Source: Candidatus Margulisiibacteriota bacterium
GTDB lineage: Bacteria > Margulisbacteria > WOR-1 > O2-12-FULL-45-9 > XYB2-FULL-48-7
Direction of reading: 5' to 3'
NCBI GenBank assembly: GCA_028702315.1
Contig: JAQVPA010000005.1
Span: 1 to 50,006, forward strand
DNA: 50,006 nt
The notes below the pieces were generated by a model. That model worked only from the letters and a program-made list of their open reading frames with translations, had not been told where the DNA came from and did not search any database. Position numbers and translations under genes: made by a program. Below are positions 8,209-17,440 of the stretch, in pieces; position 1 is the first letter of the stretch; each line of letters starts with the position of its first letter.

Positions 8209-11097
8209 ATGCCTGCCCCAAAATCAGTAATTGAGCTTGTCGAACGTTTTGACCGCAATATTGAAGAATATAAGTCTGGCAAATACAACGAAACCCAACT
8301 CCGCCGTGAATTTATTGATCCGTTTTTTGAAGCGTTAGGTTGGGATCTTTATAACAAGCAAGGCTTGGCGGAAGCCTACAAAGATGTTATCCATGAAGAC
8401 AGCATCAAGATCGGGACGGGGACCAAGGCTCCCGATTACTGTTTTCGGGTTGGCGGCACGCGCAAGTTCTTCCTGGAGGCAAAAAAACCGTCGGTTTATG
8501 TGAAAGAAGAGATCCCGCCGGCTTACCAGATCAGGCGTTACGCTTGGTCGTCCAAGCTGCCTCTCTCCATTCTTTCCGATTTCGAGGAATTTGCTGTCTA
8601 TGATTGCCGGATCAGGCCGAAAAAAAACGATAAAGCCAAAGTTGCCCGACTCTTTTATTATACATATAAGGATTACATCGACCATTGGGATGAAATTGCG
8701 GCTATCTTTTCCAAGGAGGCGGTGCTTAAGGGCTCTTTTGACAAGTTTGCCGTATCAGGCAGAAGAAGGCGGGGGACGGCCGAGGTCGATGATGCTTTCC
8801 TTGAAGAGATAGAATCGTGGCGGTCGGAACTGGCGAAAAATCTGGCAACAAACAATCCCAAACTTGAACAAAGGGAATTGAACTTTTCTGTCCAGCGAAT
8901 CATTGACCGGATCATCTTTTTGCGGATCTGCGAAGATCGGGGAATAGAGGATTATGGCCGGCTGATGGCGTTGCCAAACGGCAGCCAAATTTATTCCCAT
9001 TTATGTGAAATGTTCCAGCAGGCGGATGCCCGTTACAATTCGGGCTTATTTCATTTTAAGCCGGAGCCGGGGAGACCGGAACATCCTGACGAGCTGACGC
9101 TCAAGCTGAAGATCGACGATGATGTTCTAAAAGATATAATCAAGCGTCTTTATTATCCCGACAGTCCATATGAATTTTCTGTCTTACCGGCCGATATTCT
9201 CGGCCAAGTTTACGAGCAATTTTTGGGTAAAGTTATCCGGCTGACGGATGGGCATCGGGCGGTGGTGGAAGAGAAGCCCGAGGTGAGGAAAGCGGGCGGA
9301 ATCTATTACACACCGACGTATATTGTCGAATATATCGTCAAAAACACGGTTGGGAAGCTTTTGGAGGGGAAGACGCCGAAGCAAGCGGAGAAGTTGCGGA
9401 TACTTGATCCGGCGTGCGGCTCTGGCTCATTCCTGATCGGGGCTTATCAATATTTGATCGACTGGCACCGTGATTGGTATGTTAAAGATGGGGCGAAGGT
9501 TTGGGCGACCAAGAAATCACCGGCGATCTATCAGGATACTAAAGGGGAGTGGAAACTGACGACGGCCGAGAAGAAGCGGATATTATTGAATAATATCTAT
9601 GGTGTTGATATCGATAACCAGGCGGTTGAAGTAACGAAGCTCTCACTTTTACTCAAGGTACTTGAGGGGGAGACCGAGCAGACGATTAATAGTACCCTGC
9701 GTCTCTTCCACGAACGCGCGCTTCCCGACCTCGGCAATAACATTAAATGCGGTAATTCTCTAATCGGGCCAGATTTTTATAACAATCAGCAGACGAGTTT
9801 TTTAGATGAAGAGGAGAAATACCGGATCAATGTTTTTGATTGGAACAAAGAGTTTGCCGAAATTATGAAATCAGGTGGTTTTGATACGGTAATAGGGAAT
9901 CCCCCATATGGGGCGAATCTTGATTCCCAAGAGAAAAGCTATTTGAATGCTGTTTATCCGTTTGTTGCTGATTTTGAAACTTCTCAGTATTTCTTGGCAA
10001 AATCAAAAGAAACAGCCAATAAATATGGATTAATTAGCTTTATTGTTCCAAATACATTATTACTAAATATGTTTGCTAAAGAATTTCGATCTTTTATATT
10101 GAAGTATTTTAGTTTAAAAGAAATTGTAAACTTATCAGATGTAAATGTTTTTGAGGGTGCAACAATAAGGACAATAATACCTTTTATGCAAAAATCAAGA
10201 GAGCCAAATTCCGTTGTCAGATTTGTTATATTGAAAGACAATAATAATGCGGAAGTCATTAATTCAGTCGATCAAGAAGCACTATTAGAAAATGATAGCA
10301 AATGGGTTGAAGCGCTTTCAACTCCTAGGATGAATACTCTTCAAGGTAAAATATCAAAAGTTAGCATTCCTCTAGATGATATCTTGGAAGTGTCGCAGGG
10401 GCTAATCCCTTATGATAAATATCGAGGGCACGATGAAGAGACAATAAAAAATAGGATATGGAATGCCGATTATAAAAAAGATAAAACATACAAAAAGGAA
10501 TTAAGCGGGGGTGATGTTAAACGGTATTCTGTTGATTGGAATGGGCGGAAATGGATTAGCTATGGCGAATGGCTGGCCGCTCCGCGGAAACCAAAATATT
10601 TCAAGGAGCCTCGTTTGTTATTCCGAGAAATCACGGATCCCAAATATGGGTTATTAAATGTTGCTTATACAGATGAGGAATACTACAACAATCCGAGTAT
10701 TATTAACTGCATATTAAGAAAAAATAAATATTCGTTATTTTATATTTTGGGGATAGCTAATTCAAAATTAATTGCTTTTTGGCACTTTAGTTTTTCTCCG
10801 AAAGCGAATAAAGGTGTTTTTCCAAAGATTTTGGTTAATGATGTGAGAAATCTACCGATTCGTAAGATTAAATTTTCGGATTCAAAGGATAAGCTTTATC
10901 ACGATGATATAGCAAAGATGGCAGAAGATATGTTGGGGCTTAATAAGCAATTAGTGAATGTTAAGTTATCGCATGAGAAGGAATCTCTTCAGCGCCAAAT
11001 TGATGCTACAGATGAACGAATCAATCAGCTTGTCTATAAACTTTACGGGTTGACGAGGGAGGAGATAGGGGTTGTGGAGGAGGGGGCAAGGGAATAA
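8209..11097 (+). CDS. Type IIG-like restriction enzyme / N6-adenine DNA methyltransferase (Eco57I-type)
   Basis: 962 aa; N-terminal PD-(D/E)xK-like segment (APDYCFRVGGTRKFFLEAKKPS), MTase motif I ILDPACGSGSFLIGAY and motif IV VIGNPPYGA, C-terminal specificity region. Confidence 0.9.
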   Translation: MPAPKSVIELVERFDRNIEEYKSGKYNETQLRREFIDPFFEALGWDLYNKQGLAEAYKDVIHEDSIKIGTGTKAPDYCFRVGGTRKFFLEAKKPSVYVKEEIPPAYQIRRYAWSSKLPLSILSDFEEFAVYDCRIRPKKNDKAKVARLFYYTYKDYIDHWDEIAAIFSKEAVLKGSFDKFAVSGRRRRGTAEVDDAFLEEIESWRSELAKNLATNNPKLEQRELNFSVQRIIDRIIFLRICEDRGIEDYGRLMALPNGSQIYSHLCEMFQQADARYNSGLFHFKPEPGRPEHPDELTLKLKIDDDVLKDIIKRLYYPDSPYEFSVLPADILGQVYEQFLGKVIRLTDGHRAVVEEKPEVRKAGGIYYTPTYIVEYIVKNTVGKLLEGKTPKQAEKLRILDPACGSGSFLIGAYQYLIDWHRDWYVKDGAKVWATKKSPAIYQDTKGEWKLTTAEKKRILLNNIYGVDIDNQAVEVTKLSLLLKVLEGETEQTINSTLRLFHERALPDLGNNIKCGNSLIGPDFYNNQQTSFLDEEEKYRINVFDWNKEFAEIMKSGGFDTVIGNPPYGANLDSQEKSYLNAVYPFVADFETSQYFLAKSKETANKYGLISFIVPNTLLLNMFAKEFRSFILKYFSLKEIVNLSDVNVFEGATIRTIIPFMQKSREPNSVVRFVILKDNNNAEVINSVDQEALLENDSKWVEALSTPRMNTLQGKISKVSIPLDDILEVSQGLIPYDKYRGHDEETIKNRIWNADYKKDKTYKKELSGGDVKRYSVDWNGRKWISYGEWLAAPRKPKYFKEPRLLFREITDPKYGLLNVAYTDEEYYNNPSIINCILRKNKYSLFYILGIANSKLIAFWHFSFSPKANKGVFPKILVNDVRNLPIRKIKFSDSKDKLYHDDIAKMAEDMLGLNKQLVNVKLSHEKESLQRQIDATDERINQLVYKLYGLTREEIGVVEEGARE

Positions 11098-11134
11098 GCA
11101 GTATCTGCTGAAGGATATTGTTGGAATATTAGAT

Positions 11135-11548
11135 ATGGTAGATAAATTCGACAAGAAAACACGAAGTAGAATAATGGCGGCTATTCGGTCGACAAATACT
11201 TCTCCGGAGAGGGCGGTGTTTAAGGCAATAAAAAAACAAAATATCCACTTCCAACGGCACTATAAAAAAAACGCATTAGGGACTCCTGATCTTGCCGTGC
11301 CATCTCGTAAAATCGCTGTTTATATTGATGGCGATTTTTGGCATGGGTTTCGGTTTCCTATATGGAAAAGGCGGCTAACAAATAGCTTTTGGAGGAAAAA
11401 AATGGAAAGGAATCGTAAACGGGATAACCTCTATCATGGAAGATTGCGAAATATTGAATGGAAAGTGTTGAGGGAATGGGAACACCAGTTAAAAAATGAT
11501 TTTAGGGGAACGATTGATAAAATAATCTTTTTCCTGGACCAGCAATAG
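11135..11548 (+). CDS. vsr: Very short patch repair (Vsr) endonuclease
   Basis: MVDKFDKKTRSRIMAAIRSTNTSPERAVFKAIKKQ...GTPDLAVPSRKIAVYIDGDFWHGFRFP; start chosen at internal Met (ORF track starts at 11072, overlapping upstream gene). Confidence 0.92.
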   Translation: MVDKFDKKTRSRIMAAIRSTNTSPERAVFKAIKKQNIHFQRHYKKNALGTPDLAVPSRKIAVYIDGDFWHGFRFPIWKRRLTNSFWRKKMERNRKRDNLYHGRLRNIEWKVLREWEHQLKNDFRGTIDKIIFFLDQQ

Positions 11549-11570
11549 AATTTAGTGTATATTATAAGGC

Positions 11571-12734
11571 ATGAAAAATAAAAGCAGGAAATATCCGTCG
11601 ATTTCCCTCTTTACTGGGGCTTTTGGCCTCGACTTAGGCCTTGAAAAAGCAGGGTTTGATGTCATGGCTTGCGTTGAAAAAGATTCAACAGCCGTCCAAA
11701 CCATCCTCCAAAACAAACCCGAATTAAAAAACCATATTATTGAAGAAGATATTAACTATGTTTCTCCTAAGCAAATCTTAAAAATTGCTGGTTTTAAAAG
11801 AGGTGAGGTTGCTCTTGTCTCGGGTGGCCCTCCTTGTCAACCATTTAGCACAGTTGGTAGGAGGCATTCAATTTCGTCAACCGAAGGCTTATTATTTAAA
11901 AAGTTTCTAGATGTTGTATGGGGGGTATATCCAAAATTCTTTATATTTGAGAATGTTAAGGGAATATTATCTGCGGCGATACAGCATAGACCCATATCAA
12001 AACGGACGTCAAAAGTGAATCTTTGCAAGGAGGAGGTTTTAGGCTCGGCATGGCATTTTATAAAAAAAGAATTCGATTTTAAATTGAGAAGAGGGAAGAC
12101 AAATGGCTACGAAATTTATACTTGGGAATTAAATGCCGCAGATTACGGAGTTGCTCAAAAAAGAAGGAGAGTATTCGTGATTGGTGTACGAGGTGCTCGT
12201 ACAGTACGCAAACCTCGGGCGCGATTTAAAAATAGCCATATTCCTATTAAGAAAGTTATTGCATATTTGGAAAATACTCATGAAATAAAGGGGGTTGATT
12301 ATAGCCCTTACGATGAGGCCCGTTATGCTATTTTTTCAGAAGGACTAATCAAGGCTGGCCAAAATTGGAAAGATTTGCCGATCCATCTGCAAAAGAAAAT
12401 AATGGGCAAAGGATGGTACGCTACTGGAGGGAAAGTAGGTTTTTGTCGCAGACTATCATGGGACAAGCCCTCCCCAACGATCACTACAAATCCAAAAGGA
12501 AGGGCAACAAACATATGTCATCCCAGCAAGCCGAGGCCGTTAACATATCGTGAATGCGCGTTAATTCAAGGCTTTCCTGAAACATGGAAGTTTTCAGGTA
12601 GTCTTTCAAGTAAATATCGACAAATTGGCAATGCAGTGCCTATCCAGCTTGGGGCCACAATTGGCAAAGCCCTAATAAGATCCCTCAAGAATGACAATGA
12701 CCCGTCAGATAACATTAAAGGAGATTCAATATGA
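11571..12734 (+). CDS. C5-cytosine DNA methyltransferase (Dcm-like)
   Basis: 387 aa; SLFTGAFGLDLGLEKAGFDV, SGGPPCQPFSTVGRR, FIFENVKG, RPLTYRECALIQGFPETW, YRQIGNAVP. Confidence 0.95.
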   Translation: MKNKSRKYPSISLFTGAFGLDLGLEKAGFDVMACVEKDSTAVQTILQNKPELKNHIIEEDINYVSPKQILKIAGFKRGEVALVSGGPPCQPFSTVGRRHSISSTEGLLFKKFLDVVWGVYPKFFIFENVKGILSAAIQHRPISKRTSKVNLCKEEVLGSAWHFIKKEFDFKLRRGKTNGYEIYTWELNAADYGVAQKRRRVFVIGVRGARTVRKPRARFKNSHIPIKKVIAYLENTHEIKGVDYSPYDEARYAIFSEGLIKAGQNWKDLPIHLQKKIMGKGWYATGGKVGFCRRLSWDKPSPTITTNPKGRATNICHPSKPRPLTYRECALIQGFPETWKFSGSLSSKYRQIGNAVPIQLGATIGKALIRSLKNDNDPSDNIKGDSI

Positions 12735-13831
12735 AAATGATTACAAGCAGATCGAGACCGGAAAAAAAGATATTTCATAATGAAAAAGTAGATGTTTATC
12801 CAACAAAAGTTAAATTTGAAAATATAAGCTTTTGGAAAGAAAACTTAAGGACCATGCTATCATTCGAATTAATGGCAAAGGAATATAAGAAGCCTTTGGC
12901 TGAAACGTCTCTAGAAGATATTACATCATATTTGTCTCGCAAAAGATCATTGGAGCTTGTGCCTTTAGCAAAATCAATTAAACAAAATGGTGTTCGCATA
13001 CCTCTTATAATCCTAGAAGACGGCACTTTGCTTGATGGGAATAGGAGGTATTTTGCTTGCAGTTATCTTCTCTCAAAATCAAAAGAAGAAAAGGGGGAAA
13101 GACCCGACATTCTGGATAATATTCCAGTATGGATAATAAAGAAAAAGGATTTGACTGGTAAAATACGGGAGAAAATTCTCGCGGAGGCCAATTTCGTCCC
13201 TGAATATAAGGTTCCTTGGCCGCTAGATGTTAAGGCAAAAGTGATAAGCGATTATTTCAGCCTCTGCATAAAAAATAAGATGACGAAAGAAGCTGCATAT
13301 GAAGAAATCTTTGATGTTTATGGCGTTGAGAAGAAAACAGTTGATGACTATTATGACACAATGAGGCTTACGCAGGAATTTATTGATTCCGCCGACAAAA
13401 TCAAGGCCGACCCTCTTAAAAAAGATAAATTCCGGGAGATTGTTCAGGAACAATTCGTCTATTTCTGGGAATTTAAGAATAAATCCTCTGTGTCAACACT
13501 GGCGTTAAACGCAGAGACAGAACTTCCCGAGCTGAAGAAAATGTTCTTTAGTATGATGTCCAATGATCGATTCAAGAATATCAAGCAAATAGAGCCGATG
13601 ATAAGATCATTTCGAGATAAATATTTATGGAATTTACTTATTGAATCGAATGGGAGCAAAATTGACCAAGTTGAGGCCTTATACAAAGAAAAAAAGGCAA
13701 TTCGGTCTGCTGAGGATAAAATACGAAGGTTTATTCAATGGTTACAAGAAGAATCAATAAATGTTTTATCTAAGGGGGCAATAAAGGGTTTAAATGAATT
13801 GTCTGATTTGTGCAAAAAAATTCTCAAATAA
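12731..13831 (+). CDS. ParB/Srx-fold-like protein of unknown function in RM operon
   Basis: 366 aa; LELVPLAKSIKQNGVRIPLIILEDGTLLDGNRRYFACSYLL resembles ParB N-terminal domain; ATGA overlap with methyltransferase stop. Confidence 0.7.
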   Translation: MKMITSRSRPEKKIFHNEKVDVYPTKVKFENISFWKENLRTMLSFELMAKEYKKPLAETSLEDITSYLSRKRSLELVPLAKSIKQNGVRIPLIILEDGTLLDGNRRYFACSYLLSKSKEEKGERPDILDNIPVWIIKKKDLTGKIREKILAEANFVPEYKVPWPLDVKAKVISDYFSLCIKNKMTKEAAYEEIFDVYGVEKKTVDDYYDTMRLTQEFIDSADKIKADPLKKDKFREIVQEQFVYFWEFKNKSSVSTLALNAETELPELKKMFFSMMSNDRFKNIKQIEPMIRSFRDKYLWNLLIESNGSKIDQVEALYKEKKAIRSAEDKIRRFIQWLQEESINVLSKGAIKGLNELSDLCKKILK

Positions 13832-13833
13832 AT

Positions 13834-14979
13834 ATGGGACTTGAGCAAATAATTGCTTTTGGCGAGAAGCATTCTCAAACAGGAAATGCCTTTATAAGAA
13901 AGTTTCCCGATGTCCCTTTTAGGGGGAATGAATCATTTGACGATATACATAGGATTCTAATTTCAACGCGTTCTCTGGCGACTTTGCCAATGTGGAATTC
14001 ATATCAGGGCGAAATAGCGCAAGCAAAAATTCTTGAAAATGTATTTAGTTCTAAAATAAAGATACATGAGCTATGGGTAAAAAAAATACAATTTGAGCTG
14101 ATTACACGGAATCCTGTTCCCATTGATAGCATTAAGACTGTCGCCTCTGTAGGGGTGGCTAGTACGCAATGTAGCGCTTTTTTAAAGGGGCGTGATTTGA
14201 AGCGCTTTGATTCAACAACCAGTGCACTTGCAGAGTTTAAAAGGAACAGTAGTTTCGATTGTGTGCTTTGTGCCCCAGGAGCATGTGCTGAATATTTTAA
14301 GGCTGCGGATAACGTTTCAAATCCCTTCAATTTCACTTCTTTTGTTTTAGTTGGAAATATCGAGGATTCAGACTTGGCCGATGCTAAATGGGAGAAGCTA
14401 AGAGCTTCGATTTTTCCTAAAAACAATCATATTTATGGGGTTGAAATGCCAAAAGCTTCCCCAACACTAACAGAAGAGCAACAATCATTCTTTGAGGAGT
14501 TAACAAATGAAGCTGATTCGATAAATGATATACCTAGGATCATTTTTGTCTATGAGCAAAATCCAACAAAATGTGGGGTTCTCATTGAGACAAAAGGGGA
14601 TATGCCTTCCCCTTCATTAAATGAAGATGGAACCACCAAAATAACTATGAAAGAGAATTTAGGTAGGACTAAAAATTCTTACAGTGATACTGCTATCGCT
14701 TTCTTGAAGGAAACCTTCCAGGGGGCGACGGCTAATGATTTTTATAAGCATATCGGTGCAAAAGGATATTTGTATTGTTGTCCATCCCTAAATATAATTA
14801 TACATGGTTTTGAGGAGGCTTTTACTGAAGCAATCTCTCGAAATATTATCAGCAAATATTTTGAATTAATGGACAATGGCCTTCAGTGCACAGAGGCACA
14901 AAAAGAATTATTTCAGAAATATAAAAGAGACTTTTATTTCGATAAAATTGGATTTATTGAATTTATCCCGGTTACATAG
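13834..14979 (+). CDS. Uncharacterised protein with prephenate-dehydratase-like segment, last gene of RM operon
   Basis: Start chosen at MGLEQIIAFGEKHSQTGNAF, directly after the ParB-like stop. Segment VASVGVASTQCSAFLKGRDLKRFDSTTSALAEFKRNSSFDCVLCAPGACAEYFKAADNVSNPFNFTSFVLVG. Confidence 0.6.
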   Translation: MGLEQIIAFGEKHSQTGNAFIRKFPDVPFRGNESFDDIHRILISTRSLATLPMWNSYQGEIAQAKILENVFSSKIKIHELWVKKIQFELITRNPVPIDSIKTVASVGVASTQCSAFLKGRDLKRFDSTTSALAEFKRNSSFDCVLCAPGACAEYFKAADNVSNPFNFTSFVLVGNIEDSDLADAKWEKLRASIFPKNNHIYGVEMPKASPTLTEEQQSFFEELTNEADSINDIPRIIFVYEQNPTKCGVLIETKGDMPSPSLNEDGTTKITMKENLGRTKNSYSDTAIAFLKETFQGATANDFYKHIGAKGYLYCCPSLNIIIHGFEEAFTEAISRNIISKYFELMDNGLQCTEAQKELFQKYKRDFYFDKIGFIEFIPVT

Positions 14980-15012
14980 AAAAAGGGGGGTATTATCGAG
15001 AAGGTGAAGGAA

Positions 15013-15171
15013 ATGAATAATAAACTCCTCGGCTCCCTTCTTCTCGCCCTCGCACTCGCCGTTTTGGCCGGCTTCCTGGTCAAGCATTGGCTCTACTGGG
15101 AGATCGTGGATGTTTTGGTCATTATTATTTGCGGCGCCGCGGGGATTTATTTGATACGCAAAACTAGATAA
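15013..15171 (+). CDS. Small membrane protein (52 aa)
   Basis: MNNKLLGSLLLALALAVLAGFLVKHWLYWEIVDVLVIIICGAAGIYLIRKTR; two hydrophobic segments; below the track's length cutoff. Confidence 0.5.
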   Translation: MNNKLLGSLLLALALAVLAGFLVKHWLYWEIVDVLVIIICGAAGIYLIRKTR

Positions 15172-15312
15172 AAAATCTAAAATCGAAAAAAGAAAATCTA
15201 AAAAAATCCCAAATTACAAAATCGAAAGACGAAAAGAAGTTATTTGGAATTTAGTATTTTAGGTTTTCGAATTTGTTTAGACTTTCGATTTTAGTTTTTC
15301 GATTTTATTTAG
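15172..15312. repeat. Imperfect palindrome of AAAATCGAAA / TTTCGATTTT words
   Basis: aaaaaatctaaaatcgaaaaaagaaaatc... opposed by ...gactttcgattttagtttttcgattttattt. Confidence 0.8.
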
Positions 15313-15328
15313 TGGCTGAAAGGAGGAA

Positions 15329-15745
15329 TTGATGAAAACCTATACCGACTACCTCTGGATGAATACGAAACAGGAAAAAGAGATCGTTAATATTACCGAG
15401 CAGGTCAGGGAGGTTGTGAAGGCATCCGGCGTTAAGGAAGGATTGGTGTTGGTCAATGCCATGCATATCACCTCTTCGGTCTTCATCAACGACGAGGAGC
15501 CGGGACTTAAGCAGGATTTCTTAGCCTGGTTGGAGGAGTTAGCTCCCGAAAGGCCGGATTATAAGCACCATAGGACAGGGGAAACTAACGGAGATGCCCA
15601 TCTTAAACGGACCATTATGGGGAGAGAAGTCGTCGTCGCGATCACCAAAGGAGAACTCGACTTCGGCCCATGGGAACAGATATTTTACGGAGAGTTTGAT
15701 GGGCAACGGAGGAAACGGGTTTTGGTTAAGGTTATTGGAGAGTAA
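15329..15745 (+). CDS. YjbQ/UPF0047 family protein
   Basis: 138 aa; [23 protein letters not shown]...[58 protein letters not shown]. Confidence 0.92.
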   Translation: MMKTYTDYLWMNTKQEKEIVNITEQVREVVKASGVKEGLVLVNAMHITSSVFINDEEPGLKQDFLAWLEELAPERPDYKHHRTGETNGDAHLKRTIMGREVVVAITKGELDFGPWEQIFYGEFDGQRRKRVLVKVIGE

Positions 15746-16008
15746 TCCTGAAGCCGGAAGTTAGGATTAAGGAGTAGAAACCGGTATAGAAGCCAGAAAT
15801 TAGAAGTGGAAGTTGGACTGGCATCTGGTTTCTACTTCTAATATCTATACTGGCATCTATGCCTTAATCCTTACTTCCATTCCCCCCCGAGGCCAGAAGC
15901 CAGGATAAAGGAGTAGAAACCGGTATAGAAGCCGGAAGTTGGAAGTGGAAGTTGGACTAATTTCTGGCATCTATTTCTAACATCCATACTGGCATCTAAT
16001 CCTTAATC
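15746..16008. repeat. Tandemly duplicated imperfect palindrome (period about 139 bp)
   Basis: ggagtagaaaccggtatagaagcc at 15771 and again at 15910; each followed by reverse-complement-like actggcatct...ccttaatcctt words. Confidence 0.88.
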
Positions 16009-16629
16009 CTATTTTCTCCTCCTAAAATCTTGCCAAACCTCACGCAGTCGGTACAACTGCCGACCAGCTTGATCGTAGATGGCTAATAGTTTATTACATA
16101 ATATCGGATCAATGTAATTAGAATATGCATCGCGGCATTGTGAGAGACCAACTGATGTTTCATTAGTTTCAGCCATCGCGTCATCAAGATATTTGTGAAA
16201 TCCTTTATATTGATGTTTTTTAGCATATCCTTCGGCAATTAATCTTGGCACCGCTTTGCACGATCGCCGCAGTTGATCCGCTAAATCAAATTTTTCTTCT
16301 TTCGGCAGCTTTGGTAATAATTTGGTTAAAATTTCAATAGAAGCGGTGTAAGTTATCTGAAAAACCCTTAAGTCGTGATAACTTTTTATAGGTTCTTTCT
16401 TCTGGTTTTCATCCTTGCTTTTTATCTCATGAGGTTGGATGTTGGGTTTAAGGTTCGGATGCCAGTATGGACGTTTGATTTTGAAATTAGAGGTTAGATC
16501 TAATTTCTGGTTTCCATTCCCAGCTTCCATACCGGCATCTATGCCCAAATCCTTTATTCCAACTTCAACAATCCCATTTCCAGCTTCCATACTGGCTTCC
16601 ATGCCTAAATCCTTATTTCTTGCTTCCAT
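16009..16629 (-). CDS. Four-helix bundle protein, copy 3, with repeat-encoded N-terminal extension
   Basis: Core: YHDLRVFQITYTASIEILTKLLPKLPKEEKFDLADQLRRSCKAVPRLIAEGYAKKHQYKGFHKYLDDAMAETNETSVGLSQC. N-terminal ~70 aa is an internal duplication; true start may be downstream. Confidence 0.85.
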   Translation of the reverse strand: MEARNKDLGMEASMEAGNGIVEVGIKDLGIDAGMEAGNGNQKLDLTSNFKIKRPYWHPNLKPNIQPHEIKSKDENQKKEPIKSYHDLRVFQITYTASIEILTKLLPKLPKEEKFDLADQLRRSCKAVPRLIAEGYAKKHQYKGFHKYLDDAMAETNETSVGLSQCRDAYSNYIDPILCNKLLAIYDQAGRQLYRLREVWQDFRRRK

Positions 16630-16750
16630 ATTAATTCCTCCTCATTTAAAATAGCAGCAACTTTATTGCCACCTCGACTTCGTGGCTCGACAAGCTCGCC
16701 ACTTCGCTCGGTGCAGGCACTTTTTTGTTGTATTTATAATAAGATTCCTT

Positions 16751-16819
16751 GTACTCGTTACCCGTTACGCGTTACTCTATTCTTCCCCAAACGACGAGAT
16801 TTCGTCAGCCACCGGCGAA
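16751..16819 (-). repeat. Dispersed palindromic element copy C, upstream of recR
   Basis: Reverse complement gttcgccggtggctgacgaaatctcgtcgtttggggaagaatagagtaacgcgtaacgggtaacgagtac aligns along its length with 4325-4394. Confidence 0.8.
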
Positions 16820-16841
16820 CTATGTTATAATTTAACCAAGC

Positions 16842-17438
16842 ATGTACGCCGAATCATTGAATAAGTTGATCGAAGAACTAAAAAAGTTGCCCGGGATCGG
16901 CCCGAAGTCGGCCCAGCGGCTCGCTTTCTTTATCCTGGGGAGCTCCAGGAAGAATATCGAAGACCTTGTCGCCTCGATCATTGCCGCCAAGGACCGGCTT
17001 AAGTATTGCTCCGTCTGCTTTAACATTACCGATGTCGACCCGTGCAAGACTTGCTCCGACCTCTCACGCGACGAAAAGACGATCTGCGTCGTCGCCGAGC
17101 CGAAAGACCTGGTAGCGATCGAACGCTCCGGCGTGTATAATGGAAAATACCATGTCCTGGGCGGAGTGATCTCGCCGCTCGACGGCGTTGAGCCGGATAG
17201 CCTGCGGATCAAGGAACTGCTGGCCAGGCTGAGCAAAAATTCCGTTACCGAAGTGGTGCTCGCCGTCAGCCCGACAACCGAAGGGGAGGCGACCAGTATC
17301 TACCTGACCAGGCTCCTAAAACCGCTCGGGGTCAAGCTGACCAGGATCGCTTACGGCTTGCCGATCGGGGCTGACATGGACTACGCCGACCCGGCCACAC
17401 TGTCAAAAGCCCTCGAAGGGCGCAGGGAGGTAAGTTAA
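16842..17438 (+). CDS. recR: Recombination protein RecR
   Basis: 198 aa; LIEELKKLPGIGPKSAQRLAFFIL, C4 zinc finger CSVCFNITDVDPCKTC, Toprim ICVVAEPKDLVAIERSG. Confidence 0.97.
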   Translation: MYAESLNKLIEELKKLPGIGPKSAQRLAFFILGSSRKNIEDLVASIIAAKDRLKYCSVCFNITDVDPCKTCSDLSRDEKTICVVAEPKDLVAIERSGVYNGKYHVLGGVISPLDGVEPDSLRIKELLARLSKNSVTEVVLAVSPTTEGEATSIYLTRLLKPLGVKLTRIAYGLPIGADMDYADPATLSKALEGRREVS

Positions 17439-17440
17439 CG

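Noticed and set aside
16682-16864. 60-aa plus-strand ORF across repeat copy C before recR
   Set aside because: Translation of palindromic repeat words without supporting conservation; overlaps the recR start.
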